This document shows, in pieces, positions 33,837 through 42,793 of a DNA stretch of 64,000 bases. Within the stretch, counting starts at the first letter, position 1; every line of letters begins with the position of its first letter. The DNA comes from Variovorax sp. PBL-E5 (GTDB taxonomy: Bacteria > Pseudomonadota > Gammaproteobacteria > Burkholderiales > Burkholderiaceae_C), in contig NZ_LR594671.1 of assembly GCF_901827185.1 (NCBI RefSeq), positions 3,472,001 to 3,536,000 of the forward strand, written 5' to 3'. Position numbers and translations under genes: made by a program. Under the pieces are notes generated by a model. The model saw only the letters and a list, made by a program, of their open reading frames with translations. It did not search any database and had not been told where the DNA came from.

Positions 33837-34475
33837 ATGACAACCCTGCACGCGATCCACGAAGACCCCCATCTGCTGGTGCTCGACAAGCCCGCCGGCC
33901 TGCTGTGCGTGCCCGGCCGCGGCGAGGACAAGCAGGATTGCCTCAGCGCGCGCGCCCTGGCGCAATGGACCGACGCACGGATCGTGCACCGGCTCGACAT
34001 GGCGACCAGCGGCCTGGTGCTGATGGCGCGCGGCGCGGCGATGCAGCGCGCGCTGGGCGAGGCCTTTGCCCAGCGGCATGTGCGCAAGGGCTACGAAGCC
34101 ATCGTCGATGGGCTGTTGCCGGCGGCCGACGAGTGGGCGCTGATCGACGCACCGCTGGCCGCCGACTGGCCGCGCCGGCCGCTGCAAAAGGTCGATGCGG
34201 GCGGCAAGCCGAGCCAGACGCGATGGCGCGTGAAGCACCGGCTGGCCGAGCGCCATGCCAGCCACCTGTGGCTCGAGCCGCTGACCGGGCGCAGTCATCA
34301 GCTGCGGGTGCATCTGCTGTCGATCGGCCATCCGATCCTCGGCGACACGCTCTATGGCGACGAAGAGGTGCAGCGCCGCGCGCCGCGCCTGATGCTGCAC
34401 GCGACATGGCTCGAGTTCGCGCATCCGGCCGACGGGCGGATGCTGCGTTTCGAGAGCCCGGCGCCCTTTGCCTGA
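33837..34475 (+). CDS. RluA-family RNA pseudouridine synthase
   Basis: The protein has 212 aa. The catalytic Asp54 is in VHRLDMATSGLVL, followed by KGYEAIVDG and the RSHQLRVHLLSIGHPILGD block. It lacks an S4 domain. With this short form the closest relatives are RluA itself (23S/tRNA) and related single-domain synthases, so the RNA target should be tested and not assumed. It ends 10 nt from the convergent UspA gene. Confidence 0.9.
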   Translation: MTTLHAIHEDPHLLVLDKPAGLLCVPGRGEDKQDCLSARALAQWTDARIVHRLDMATSGLVLMARGAAMQRALGEAFAQRHVRKGYEAIVDGLLPAADEWALIDAPLAADWPRRPLQKVDAGGKPSQTRWRVKHRLAERHASHLWLEPLTGRSHQLRVHLLSIGHPILGDTLYGDEEVQRRAPRLMLHATWLEFAHPADGRMLRFESPAPFA

Positions 34476-34484
34476 AACGAACTG

Positions 34485-34922
34485 CTAGCCCTTGACCACC
34501 AGCACCGGCACGCGCGAATCCTGCAGCACGCGCTGGGTCACGCTGCCGAGCAGCAGCTTCTCGATGCCGGTGCGCCCGTGCGAACCCATCACGATCAGAT
34601 CGGCTGCGATCGCGTTGGCGGTGTCGACGATGCCCTCGTGCACCACGTGGCCGTCGATCACGCGCTGGTCGCTGTGCAGCCCTTCGGCGGCCAGCGCCGC
34701 GACACCCCGTGCCAGTGCGGCATTGGCGCTGCTGGTCGCGGCCGCGAGATATTCGTTCTGTCCCAGCGCGTAGTCCGCGCCGACGCCGATGAAGGGATAG
34801 TTGTCCACCACGTGGATCAGCGTGATGCGGCTGCCGAAGGCGAGTGCCAGTCCGCTGGCCTTGCTGACCGCGAGCATGGACGTTTCGGACCCGTCGATCG
34901 GAACCAGGATGTGATTGAACAT
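34485..34922 (-). CDS. Universal stress protein, UspA family
   Basis: The protein has 145 aa in one Usp domain. It starts MFNHILVPIDGSETS and carries the ATP-binding pattern GSHGRTGIEKLLLGSVTQRV (G-x2-G-x9-G-S). It is cytoplasmic, and members of this ATP-binding class act in stress and energy limitation. An in-frame ATG three codons upstream is possible. Downstream on the same strand is RluA's convergent end, upstream is the dioxygenase gene with a 104-nt gap. Confidence 0.92.
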   Translation of the reverse strand: MFNHILVPIDGSETSMLAVSKASGLALAFGSRITLIHVVDNYPFIGVGADYALGQNEYLAAATSSANAALARGVAALAAEGLHSDQRVIDGHVVHEGIVDTANAIAADLIVMGSHGRTGIEKLLLGSVTQRVLQDSRVPVLVVKG

Positions 34923-35026
34923 GGCAGACCTCATTTGTTCGCAAGGCTCGCAGCCGAACCGGGGCTCGAATTTACATCCAAGGCGGCCGCACGGCTGTAG
35001 GACGGCTACGGCCCGCCCCGGGGCCG

Positions 35027-35767
35027 TCAGCCGCCCTGAAAACCACCTGCGCGGCAGGTCAGGACCAGCGTGTCGCGCCAGCCCGGCTCGGCATCGGCGA
35101 GCGGTTGGATCGGCGTCGATTCGTGGATCACGCGTGCATCGTCGAGCAGCAGCAGCGTCCACGGCTCGGTCATGGTGAAGCGCTCGCCGCGCCGGCCCGC
35201 CGCTTCGAACACGCGCGTCTCGCCGCCCTTGACGTTGTGCCGGCCGACCAGCGCGACCGCCACCAGGTCGACGCCATCGCGGTGCGCGCCTTCCGGCGTG
35301 GGCCGGCCGATGCCGTCGGCGGTGTCGATGCGGAACTGGTGCGCCTCGATGTGCCAGCGCTGCGCGCCGCGCAGGCCGGTCGCGGCATCGCACAGCGCCA
35401 GCATCAGGTGGCGCCAGACGGGCTGCGCGACGGTGTTCGCCTCCATCGGCGCGAACCAGCGCTGCATGCCGCCATGCAAGGCGTTGTATTCGACCGGCTG
35501 CCAGTGCGCACGATGCGGCACCTGCTGCACCGCGGCATCGTCGACCGTGAAGCAGGCATGGCGCCGGGTGCGGTAGCGGCCGCCGTCCTTGAGGTATTCG
35601 TCGAGCGGCAGATGGTCCCAGTCGGCATGCAGCGCATCGAGCTCGGCCAGCGGCGAGCCCAGCCACTCGGCCACGCCTTGCGGGCTCAGGACGGCATAGC
35701 CGTCCTGCTGCAGGGTCGGAACCAGTCGATCGGGCGGCGTGAACGGAGGGCTGAAGGCCCCGCTCAT
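35027..35767 (-). CDS. 2-oxoglutarate/Fe(II) dioxygenase family protein
   Basis: The protein has 246 aa. The iron-binding facial triad is visible as His and Asp in TPEGAHRDGVDL (HxD) and His in DDARVIHESTPIQP. The sequence DGYAVLSPQGVAEWLG and the HRDGVDLVAVALVGRHNVKGGE region match the 2OG-Fe dioxygenase (PF10014-type) group related to amino-acid hydroxylases. The start is uncertain: TTG at 35785 lies 1 nt after GGAGG, and ATG at 35767 has no close SD. It is downstream of DUF427 on the same strand. Confidence 0.85.
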   Translation of the reverse strand: MSGAFSPPFTPPDRLVPTLQQDGYAVLSPQGVAEWLGSPLAELDALHADWDHLPLDEYLKDGGRYRTRRHACFTVDDAAVQQVPHRAHWQPVEYNALHGGMQRWFAPMEANTVAQPVWRHLMLALCDAATGLRGAQRWHIEAHQFRIDTADGIGRPTPEGAHRDGVDLVAVALVGRHNVKGGETRVFEAAGRRGERFTMTEPWTLLLLDDARVIHESTPIQPLADAEPGWRDTLVLTCRAGGFQGG

Positions 35768-35837
35768 GAAGCGCTCATCAGACAACCTCCGCCCTGCGGG
35801 CTGCGGTGCGAGCGTCTTCGGAGCGGCCGGGCGCCGC

Positions 35838-36119
35838 TCATTGCGTCACCTTCACGCCCTTCCAGAAGGCCACGCGGTCCTTGACCATCTCGGCTTCGGG
35901 CTTGGGATCGGCGTAGTACCAGGCGGCGTCGGTGTTGAGCTCGCCGTCGACCAGCAGCGAGTAGTAGCTGGCCGTGCCCTTCCACGGGCAGGTGGTCTTG
36001 TGGTTGCTGAAGGTCACGTAGTCGCGATTGAGCGCGCTCTCGGGAAAGTAGTGATTGCCTTCGACGAGCACGGTGTCGTCGCTCTCGGCGATGGTGGCGC
36101 CGTTCCAGGTTGCTTTCAT
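35838..36119 (-). CDS. DUF427 domain protein
   Basis: The protein has 93 aa. The whole protein is one DUF427 fold: MKATWNGATIAESDDTVLVEGNHYFP, TTCPWKGTASYYSL, DAAWYYADPKPEAE, KDRVAFWKGVKV. The function is unknown. Homologues are often next to oxidoreductases. It lies 37 nt downstream of egtD and 70 nt upstream of the dioxygenase on the same strand, so it may be co-transcribed with the ergothioneine genes. Confidence 0.92.
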   Translation of the reverse strand: MKATWNGATIAESDDTVLVEGNHYFPESALNRDYVTFSNHKTTCPWKGTASYYSLLVDGELNTDAAWYYADPKPEAEMVKDRVAFWKGVKVTQ

Positions 36120-36156
36120 CCGGTTTCTCCATGCCCGCCGATCGCGGGCAGTCCCC

Positions 36157-37143
36157 TCATTGTGCCGCGGGCGCCTGCAGCCAGTGCACGCTGAACAAGC
36201 GCTCGGGATCGGTCCACACCGCGGCCGGCCGAAAGCCCGCCCTGACGGCGAGCGCGCGCAGGCCTTCGACGGTGAACTTGTGCGAGTTCTCGGTGTGGAT
36301 CGTCTCGCCCTCGTCGAAGGCGAAGCGCTGGCCGTCGAGCGTGACGGTCTGCGCGCGGCGGCTCACGAGGTGCATCTCGACGCGCCGCAGCGGCGAGTTG
36401 TAGAACGCCGCATGCGTGAAGCCGGCCAGATCGAAGTCGGTGTCGAGCTCGGCATTGGCACGGCGCAGCAGGTTGAGATTGAAGGCCGCCGTCACGCCTT
36501 CTGCATCGTTGTAGGCGGCATGCAGCAGCGCCGGGTCCTTGACCAGATCGACGCCCAGCAGCAGCCCGCCGCCGCGCAACAGGCGGTGCGCGAGTTGCAG
36601 GAAGGCCAGCGCTTCGTCGGGGCTGAAATTGCCGAGCGTCGAGCCTGGAAAGAAGCCGACCCGCTGCCCCAGGACCTCGCCGCGCGCCGGCAGCACCAGC
36701 GGCATCGTGTAGTCGGCCACCACGGGCTGCACCGCGAGCCGCGGGTAGTCGGCGCGCAGGCGCTCGGCGGCCGCTTCGAGATGTTCGCCGGAGATGTCGA
36801 TCGGCACGTAGCGCCTCGGCGTTTCGAGCGCGTCGAGCAGCAACCGGACCTTGGTGAGCGAGCCGGCGCCGAATTCGATGATCTCGGCATCGGGCCCGAT
36901 CTGCGCCGCGATCTCGGGCGCGCACTCGGTGAGGATGCGCAGCTCGGTGCGCGTCGGGTAGTACTCGGGCAGGTCGCAGATGCGATCGAACAGCGCCGAG
37001 CCCGCGACATCGTAGAAGAACTTGGGCGAGATGCTGCGTGCGCCGAGGCTCAGGCCCGCGTACAGCTCGCGGCCGAAGTCCGACAGCGGTGCGGCGCGCT
37101 GCGCGGTGCGAAAGGCATGGAGGTTGAATGCAGTGTTGCCCAT
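36157..37143 (-). CDS. egtD: L-histidine N-alpha-methyltransferase EgtD
   Basis: The protein has 328 aa. It trimethylates histidine to hercynine with SAM, the first committed step to ergothioneine. SAM-site sequences are IIEFGAGSLTKVRLLLD and PIDISGEHL, and GFFPGSTLGNFSPDEA is diagnostic of the EgtD (DUF2260) family. The start overlaps the egtB stop by one base (TGATG), so the two are coupled. The preceding N-terminus NLHAFRTAQRA is variable. Confidence 0.94.
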   Translation of the reverse strand: MGNTAFNLHAFRTAQRAAPLSDFGRELYAGLSLGARSISPKFFYDVAGSALFDRICDLPEYYPTRTELRILTECAPEIAAQIGPDAEIIEFGAGSLTKVRLLLDALETPRRYVPIDISGEHLEAAAERLRADYPRLAVQPVVADYTMPLVLPARGEVLGQRVGFFPGSTLGNFSPDEALAFLQLAHRLLRGGGLLLGVDLVKDPALLHAAYNDAEGVTAAFNLNLLRRANAELDTDFDLAGFTHAAFYNSPLRRVEMHLVSRRAQTVTLDGQRFAFDEGETIHTENSHKFTVEGLRALAVRAGFRPAAVWTDPERLFSVHWLQAPAAQ

Positions 37144-38390
37144 CAGAGATCCTTGGCGAGCCGCAGCCCCGAGAACTGCCAGCGCGCTGCCGGCGGGAAG
37201 AAATTGCGATAGCTCGGCCGCGTGTGGCCCGCGGGCGTGGCAACGCTGCCGCCGCGCAGCACGAGCTGGCCGACCATGAACTTGCCGTTGTATTCCGCCG
37301 CGACGCCGGCGAGCGGACGAAAGCCCGGGTAAGGGTCGTACGACGAACGCGTCCATTGCCACACATGGCCGCTCATCTGCGTGATGCCGGGTGCATCGTG
37401 CGCGGCCTCCCATTCGAATTCGGTCGGCAGCCGCGCACCGGCCCACTCGGCAAAGGCTGCGGCCTCGTAGAAGCTCAGCTGCGCCACCGGCGCCTCGGGC
37501 GCCATCGGCCGCACGCCGTGCAGGCCGAAGACCTGCCAGCCCGCCCCCGGGCCCTGGTGCGAGAGACGGGGGTCGTCCGGCGCCAGCCAGTAGGCCGGCG
37601 AGCGCCAGCCCTGTGCCTGCACGGCCGCCCAGCCGTCGGAGAGCCAGAGCTCGGGCCGCTGGTAGCCGCCATCGGCGATGAACTGCGCGAACTCGCCGCC
37701 ATTGACGAGCCGGTCGGCGATCGCATGCGGCTGCACCAGCGCCGCATGGCGCGGCGTCTCGTTGTCGAACGCGAAGCCCGGACCCCGATGGCCGATCTCG
37801 ACCATGCCGCCGGGCCGCGCCAGCCACTGCATCGCGGCCGGTGCCGTCGCCAGCCGCAGCGCCGGGCCAGGCGCGGCACGGTACGCAGGCAGCAAGGGAT
37901 TGCACGACAGCGCATGCAGGATGTCGGTGACGATCAGTTCCTGGTGCTGCTGCTCGTGATGCAGCCCGAGCGTGACGATCGCCTCGATCGCCGGCCGATC
38001 GCATTCGGCATCCGTCTCGAGCAGCGCCAGCACGGCTTCATCGACATGGTGGCGATAGGCATGCACCTCGTCCAGCGAGGGGCGCGTCAGCAGGCCCCGC
38101 TGTGGCCGCGGATGGCGCGGGCCCAGCGCCTCGTAGTAGGAGTTGAAGAGAAAGTGAAAACGCGGATCGAACACGCGATAGCCCGCCGCATGCGGCTGCA
38201 GCAGCACCGTCTCGAAAAACCAGGTCGTGTGCGCCAGATGCCACTTGCTCGGACTGGCGTCCGGCATGGACTGGATGCACTGGTCCTCCGCCGACAGTGA
38301 CGCGGTCAGCGCCAGGCTTTCGGCGCGCACCGCGCGAAATCGCTCGCGCAGGTCGTCCGCGGCGGACGAAGCCGGCCGGGTGATATTCAT
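37143..38390 (-). CDS. egtB: Ergothioneine synthase EgtB (non-heme iron sulfoxide synthase)
   Basis: The protein has 415 aa: an N-terminal DinB-like bundle with iron-binding His in SKWHLAHTTWFFE and LGLHHEQQHQELI (HxxxH), then an FGE-sulfatase-type domain (PRHAALVQPHAIADRLVNGGE; HVWQWTRSSYDPYPGF). It couples hercynine to a cysteine thiol source with oxygen. Whether it uses gamma-glutamylcysteine or cysteine cannot be read from this alone. No egtA, egtC or egtE is adjacent, although gshA in the same window could supply gamma-glutamylcysteine. Confidence 0.93.
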   Translation of the reverse strand: MNITRPASSAADDLRERFRAVRAESLALTASLSAEDQCIQSMPDASPSKWHLAHTTWFFETVLLQPHAAGYRVFDPRFHFLFNSYYEALGPRHPRPQRGLLTRPSLDEVHAYRHHVDEAVLALLETDAECDRPAIEAIVTLGLHHEQQHQELIVTDILHALSCNPLLPAYRAAPGPALRLATAPAAMQWLARPGGMVEIGHRGPGFAFDNETPRHAALVQPHAIADRLVNGGEFAQFIADGGYQRPELWLSDGWAAVQAQGWRSPAYWLAPDDPRLSHQGPGAGWQVFGLHGVRPMAPEAPVAQLSFYEAAAFAEWAGARLPTEFEWEAAHDAPGITQMSGHVWQWTRSSYDPYPGFRPLAGVAAEYNGKFMVGQLVLRGGSVATPAGHTRPSYRNFFPPAARWQFSGLRLAKDL

Positions 38391-38560
38391 GGGATTCCCG
38401 CTTTTCTTGTGTTGGATGGTTTTTTAGCCGATTCACACCGGCGAACGCCGTAGGACAAACGCGCGCCGCAAACCTGGATTCGAAGCAGCCGGGCAGCCGA
38501 AACCGACCACTGTGACACAAGCTTTCGCCGCCTGCCAGAGGCCTGCGTATCATCCCGCGC

Positions 38561-39913
38561 ATGAGCATGACCACCACCTCCGGCCGCCCCCGCGTCGTCA
38601 TCGTCGGCTGCGGCTTCGGCGGGCTGGAAGCGGCGCGCAAGCTGCAGGGCGCGGCCGTCGACATCACCATCGTCGACAAGACCAACCACCACCTGTTCCA
38701 GCCCCTGCTCTACCAGGTGGCGACCGCCGGCCTGGCCGCGCCGTCGATCGCCGCGCCGGTGCGCCTGCTGTTCCGCCGCCAGCCCAACGTCACCACGCTG
38801 CTCGGCGAGGTGACGCGCATCGATCCGCTCGCGCACGAGGTGCATCTGGCCGACGGCACGCGGCTGGGCTGGGACCACCTGATCGTGGCCGCGGGCGCCA
38901 CACACAGTTACTTCGGCAACGATGGCTGGGCCCGCCTGGCACCGGGGCTCAAGACGCTGGCCGACGCCTTCGAGATCCGCCGCCGCGTGCTGATGAGCTT
39001 CGAGGCGGCCGAGATCGAGACCGACCCGGCGCGCCAGCGCGCGCTGCTGACCTTCGCCGTGATCGGCGCCGGCCCCACCGGCGTCGAGATGGCCGGCACC
39101 TTGGCCGAGATCGCGCGCCACACACTGAAGGGCGAATTCCGCCGCATCGATCCGGGCAGCGCCGAAGTGCTGTTGATCGAAGGCGGTCCGCGCGTGCTGC
39201 AGGCCATGCCGCCATCGTTGAGCCAGCGCGCGATGGAACAGCTGCAGCGTCTCGGCGTGCAGGTGCGCCTCAATGCGAAGGTGACGGACATCGATGCCAC
39301 GGGCCTGCAGGTCGAATCGCCCTTCAGCGATGGCGGCGCCGGCAAGGGCAGCCACCGGATCGATTGCCACTGCGTGATCTGGGCGGCCGGCGTCGCCGCC
39401 TCGCCGCTCGGCCGCCTGCTGGGCGAGGCGACGGGCGCCGAGGTCGACCGGGCCGGGCGCGTCAAGGTGCTGCCCGATCTGAGCCTGCCCGGCCATCCCG
39501 ACATCAGCGTGGTCGGCGATCTGGCGGCGGCATTCAGCCACCGCCGCGGCAAGGAACCGACGCCCGTGCCGGGCGTGTCGCCCGGCGCCAAGCAGATGGG
39601 CCGTGCCGCGGCGGCCAACATCCTGCGCCGGCTTGCGGGAAAGGCGACCGAGCCTTTTCGCTACCGCGACTACGGCAATCTCGCGACCATCGGCCGCAAC
39701 TCGGCCGTGGTGGACCTCGGCACGCCGCTCGGGCCGCTGCGTTTTTCAGGACGGATCGCGTGGTTGTTCTGGCTGTTCGCGCACGCCTATTTCCTGATCG
39801 GATTCCGCAATCGCATCGTCGTGCTGATGGACTGGGCCAGCGCCTACTGGAGCTTTCAGCGCTACGCGCGGGTCGTGGCGGACGTGCGTGCGAAGGCGGG
39901 TCCCGAGGCATAG
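38561..39913 (+). CDS. ndh: Type II NADH dehydrogenase (NDH-2)
   Basis: The protein has 450 aa. The FAD Rossmann motif is VVIVGCGFGGLEAARKL (near residue 12), the NADH motif is FAVIGAGPTGVEMAGTLAEI (near 168), and a third motif DISVVGDLAA lies near 312. A C-terminal amphipathic/hydrophobic stretch (IAWLFWLFAHAYFLIGF) anchors it to the membrane. It transfers electrons from NADH to quinone without proton pumping. An alternative start two codons downstream is possible. Confidence 0.92.
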   Translation: MSMTTTSGRPRVVIVGCGFGGLEAARKLQGAAVDITIVDKTNHHLFQPLLYQVATAGLAAPSIAAPVRLLFRRQPNVTTLLGEVTRIDPLAHEVHLADGTRLGWDHLIVAAGATHSYFGNDGWARLAPGLKTLADAFEIRRRVLMSFEAAEIETDPARQRALLTFAVIGAGPTGVEMAGTLAEIARHTLKGEFRRIDPGSAEVLLIEGGPRVLQAMPPSLSQRAMEQLQRLGVQVRLNAKVTDIDATGLQVESPFSDGGAGKGSHRIDCHCVIWAAGVAASPLGRLLGEATGAEVDRAGRVKVLPDLSLPGHPDISVVGDLAAAFSHRRGKEPTPVPGVSPGAKQMGRAAAANILRRLAGKATEPFRYRDYGNLATIGRNSAVVDLGTPLGPLRFSGRIAWLFWLFAHAYFLIGFRNRIVVLMDWASAYWSFQRYARVVADVRAKAGPEA

Positions 39914-39961
39914 ACTTCGACCCGCGGCGCCACGCCGCTTTTCAAACCGAAAGGGGACCCG

Positions 39962-40333
39962 ATGACAACGATGGAGATTGCACGGAAACTGGTCGAGTTG
40001 TGCAGGCAGGGAAAGAACGCCGAAGCGCGCGACACGCTGTTCTCGCCCGACGTGGTCAGCGTCGAGGCCGGCGCCCCGCCGGGGCAGCAACGCGAGGCAA
40101 AGGGCATCGCGGCCGTGAAGGCCAAGGGCGACTGGTGGTTTGCCAATCACGAGGTGCATTCCGCCTCTGTCACGGGACCATGGCCGCACGACGACCGCTT
40201 CGTGGTCGGCTTCCAGTTCGATGTCACGAACAAGCCGTCGGGGCAGCGGATGAAGATGGACGAGGTCGCGCTCTATACGGTCAGCAACGGAAAGATCGTG
40301 CGCGAGGAATTCTTCTACGACATGGGGATGTAG
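39962..40333 (+). CDS. SnoaL-like nuclear transport factor 2 family protein
   Basis: The protein has 123 aa. The NTF2-like fold is shown by MEIARKLVELCRQGKNAEARDTLFSPDVVSVEA, then GIAAVKAKGDWWFANHEVHS and MKMDEVALYTVSNGKIVREEFFY. AAGGGGA stands before the start. It follows ndh by 48 nt on the same strand and could share its transcript. No catalytic role can be assigned. Confidence 0.85.
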   Translation: MTTMEIARKLVELCRQGKNAEARDTLFSPDVVSVEAGAPPGQQREAKGIAAVKAKGDWWFANHEVHSASVTGPWPHDDRFVVGFQFDVTNKPSGQRMKMDEVALYTVSNGKIVREEFFYDMGM

Positions 40334-40424
40334 CAGGCCGCGATCGCACCAGACCGCATCATGCTGCGCCACGCCGTCGCACCGCATTGTCGGAGGACGC
40401 TCACGCTCGATGAGCACGGCAAGC

Positions 40425-42119
40425 TCAGCCGGCCGCGTTCTCCGCCTCCTGCAACAAGCGCCACATCACCTTGCCGCTGCCGCTCTTTGGCAGCGCATCG
40501 ACGAACTGCACCACACGCGGGATCTTGTAGACCGCCATGTTCTCGCGGCACCAGTCGATGATCTCTTGCGCGGTGGTGTCCTTGTGCGTCGCGCGCAGCA
40601 CCACCACGGCCTTGACCGATTCGCCGCGGTACGCGTCCTTCATCGAGATCACGCAGGCTTCCTGGATGGCCGGATGGCGGAACATCAGCAGTTCGACCTC
40701 GGCCGGCCAGACCTTGAAGCCGCTCGCGTTGATCATGCGTTTGAGGCGATCGGTCATGAAGAAGTAACCGTCCTCGTCCATGCGGCCCATGTCGCCGGAT
40801 CGGAAGAAGCGCTTGCCCTCGAACTCGATGAAAGCTGCGGCCGTCGCATCGGGCCGCTTCCAGTAACCCTGGAACACCTCGGGCCCGTGGATGATGATCT
40901 CGCCCGATTCGCCGATCGGCATCTCGGCGAGCGTCTCGGGGTCGACCACGCGCGCATCGGTGCTCATGTAGGGAATGCCCAGGCATTGCTGCTTGGGATG
41001 CTCGAACGGATTGGAATGCGAGGGCGCCGCGGTCTCGGTGAGGCCGTAGCCCTCCTGGTACTTCAGGCCGTACTGCTCCAGCAGGCGCTGCGCCACGGCC
41101 TGCGGCATCGCGGCGCCGCCGCCGCCGATGTAGCTCAGGCTGCTCAGGTCGAAGCTGGCGAAGTTGGGGCTGCCCATGAGGTCGATGACCATGGTCGGGA
41201 TGTTGGTCCAGCTCGTGACCTTGCGGCGCGAGATCAGGCGCCCCGCCACCTCGCGGTCCCAGCGCGGCATGATGATCAGCGTGCCGGCGACCAGGATCGC
41301 GGTGTGCATCATGCTCACCACGCCCGTGATGTGGAACATCGGCACCACGGCCAGCACCACCGCTTCGGACGAACCCAGGCCCCAGAGCTGGCCGGCGCAG
41401 GCGTTGTGCATCAGGCTCGAATGGTTGTGGACGCATCCCTTGGGCAGGCCGGTGGTGCCGCTGGTGTAGGGCAGGAGCGCCATGTCGTCGGCGCCGACGA
41501 CATGCTCGGGCGGCGCATGCCCGGCATCGAGCGCGTCGGTCCATGCCATCGCCTCGCCGCCGTCCAGCGCGGGCAGCGGATGGCGCGTCAGCAACCAGTC
41601 GCGCCAGGCTGGCGCAGGCGCCTCGTCACCGGTGACTTCGGGATTGAAGGCGTCGGTGAACTGCGTCACGATCAGGTGCGCGAGCCGATCCTTCGGCGCC
41701 AGCGCGTTGCTGGCCCGGGCCAGCTCCGGCGCGAGGTCGCCGGTGGTGATGGCCACCTTCGCGTCCGGGTCGGTGATGTAATGCTTGAGCTCTTCGGCCC
41801 GGTTCATCGGATTGACCGGCACCACCACCGCATTGGCGCGCAGGATCGCGAAATGCGCGATCACCAGCTGCGGGCAGTTCTGCATGTCGAGCAGCACGCG
41901 GTCGCCGCGCTTCACGCCGAGCGCATGCAGCGTGCCGGCCAGGCGCTCGGCCTGCGCTGCGAACTCGCGGTAGCTGATCTCGCGGCCGAAGAAGACCAGC
42001 GCCGCCTTGTCCGGATAGCGCGCGGCCGCAGTGGCCAGGTTGTGCCACAGCGAGGTCGCGGGCACGGTGATCGAGCGCGGAAGGCGCTGGGGCCAGAACT
42101 TGTAATGCGGGCGGTCCAT
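40425..42119 (-). CDS. Long-chain fatty-acid-CoA ligase (AMP-binding)
   Basis: The protein has 564 aa. ANL superfamily motifs are present: P-loop YTSGTTGLPKGCVHNH (near residue 207), GYGLTETAAPSHSN (A5), GDMGRMDEDGYFFMTDRLKR (A8) and the catalytic Lys in PKSGSGKVMWRLL (A10). It activates a carboxylic acid to acyl-AMP and acyl-CoA. The AMP-ligase subclass is the long-chain FadD-like family, but chain length is not determined by sequence. It is single, divergent from osmC. Confidence 0.92.
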   Translation of the reverse strand: MDRPHYKFWPQRLPRSITVPATSLWHNLATAAARYPDKAALVFFGREISYREFAAQAERLAGTLHALGVKRGDRVLLDMQNCPQLVIAHFAILRANAVVVPVNPMNRAEELKHYITDPDAKVAITTGDLAPELARASNALAPKDRLAHLIVTQFTDAFNPEVTGDEAPAPAWRDWLLTRHPLPALDGGEAMAWTDALDAGHAPPEHVVGADDMALLPYTSGTTGLPKGCVHNHSSLMHNACAGQLWGLGSSEAVVLAVVPMFHITGVVSMMHTAILVAGTLIIMPRWDREVAGRLISRRKVTSWTNIPTMVIDLMGSPNFASFDLSSLSYIGGGGAAMPQAVAQRLLEQYGLKYQEGYGLTETAAPSHSNPFEHPKQQCLGIPYMSTDARVVDPETLAEMPIGESGEIIIHGPEVFQGYWKRPDATAAAFIEFEGKRFFRSGDMGRMDEDGYFFMTDRLKRMINASGFKVWPAEVELLMFRHPAIQEACVISMKDAYRGESVKAVVVLRATHKDTTAQEIIDWCRENMAVYKIPRVVQFVDALPKSGSGKVMWRLLQEAENAAG

Positions 42120-42298
42120 GGAATCTCCAAACGGTGTGGGAGCCTACGACGGCGCGCTGCGGCTTCGCATCGGGGAAGCCCCAAGCGCGTCGCGTCGGCG
42201 ACTCCGCCGCACGGTCGAGCTCGCGCCGCCGGCCGACAGACGCCGCGGCCGATCTGCCGTACAAGAGCAGATTCTTCACCCACCCCCAAGGAGATCCC

Positions 42299-42739
42299 AT
42301 GGCAGCAGACAAGCACGCAAGCGTTCACTGGGAAGGCGCCGGCAAGACCGGCAAGGGCCGCATCAGCACCGAGACCGGCGCATTGAAAGACGCGCCCTAT
42401 GGCTTCGCCAGCCGTTTCGAGGACGACCAGCGCGGCACCAACCCCGAGGAAATCCTCGGCGCGGCCCATGCCGGATGCCTGACCATGGCCTTTGCCTTCG
42501 CGCTCGAAGGCGCCGGGCTCACGGCGACGTCGATCGACACCAAGGCCGCGGTGCGCCTGGCCAAGGACGGCGCGGGCTTCAAGATCGATCGCATCCAGCT
42601 CGAACTCGAGGCCGCGGTGCCGGGGCTCGACGAGGCGAAATTCCAGCAGCTCGCGGCCGGCGCCAAGGCCGGATGTCCGCTGTCGAAGGCGCTCGCGAGC
42701 GTGCCGGAGATCACCCTGAAGGCCACGCTGAAAAGCTGA
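42299..42739 (+). CDS. osmC: OsmC/Ohr-family peroxidase
   Basis: The protein has 146 aa. The two redox cysteines are Cys60 in GAAHAGCLTM and Cys126 in GAKAGCPLSKAL, matching OsmC. It reduces organic hydroperoxides with a thiol reductant. AAGGAG lies about 6 nt before the start. In E. coli osmC is under stress control. Here it is divergent from the acyl-CoA ligase, and no OhrR is adjacent. Confidence 0.92.
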   Translation: MAADKHASVHWEGAGKTGKGRISTETGALKDAPYGFASRFEDDQRGTNPEEILGAAHAGCLTMAFAFALEGAGLTATSIDTKAAVRLAKDGAGFKIDRIQLELEAAVPGLDEAKFQQLAAGAKAGCPLSKALASVPEITLKATLKS

Positions 42740-42793
42740 CGCGTGGATCGGCAGGCAAGGGGAACCCGCTGGCCATGGCAAGCTCCGACCGGT

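Noticed and set aside
35006..35027. Dyad ACGGCCC/GGGCCGT at the end of the dioxygenase gene
   Set aside because: It could be a terminator hairpin but lacks a T tract and overlaps the stop codon, so I did not list it.
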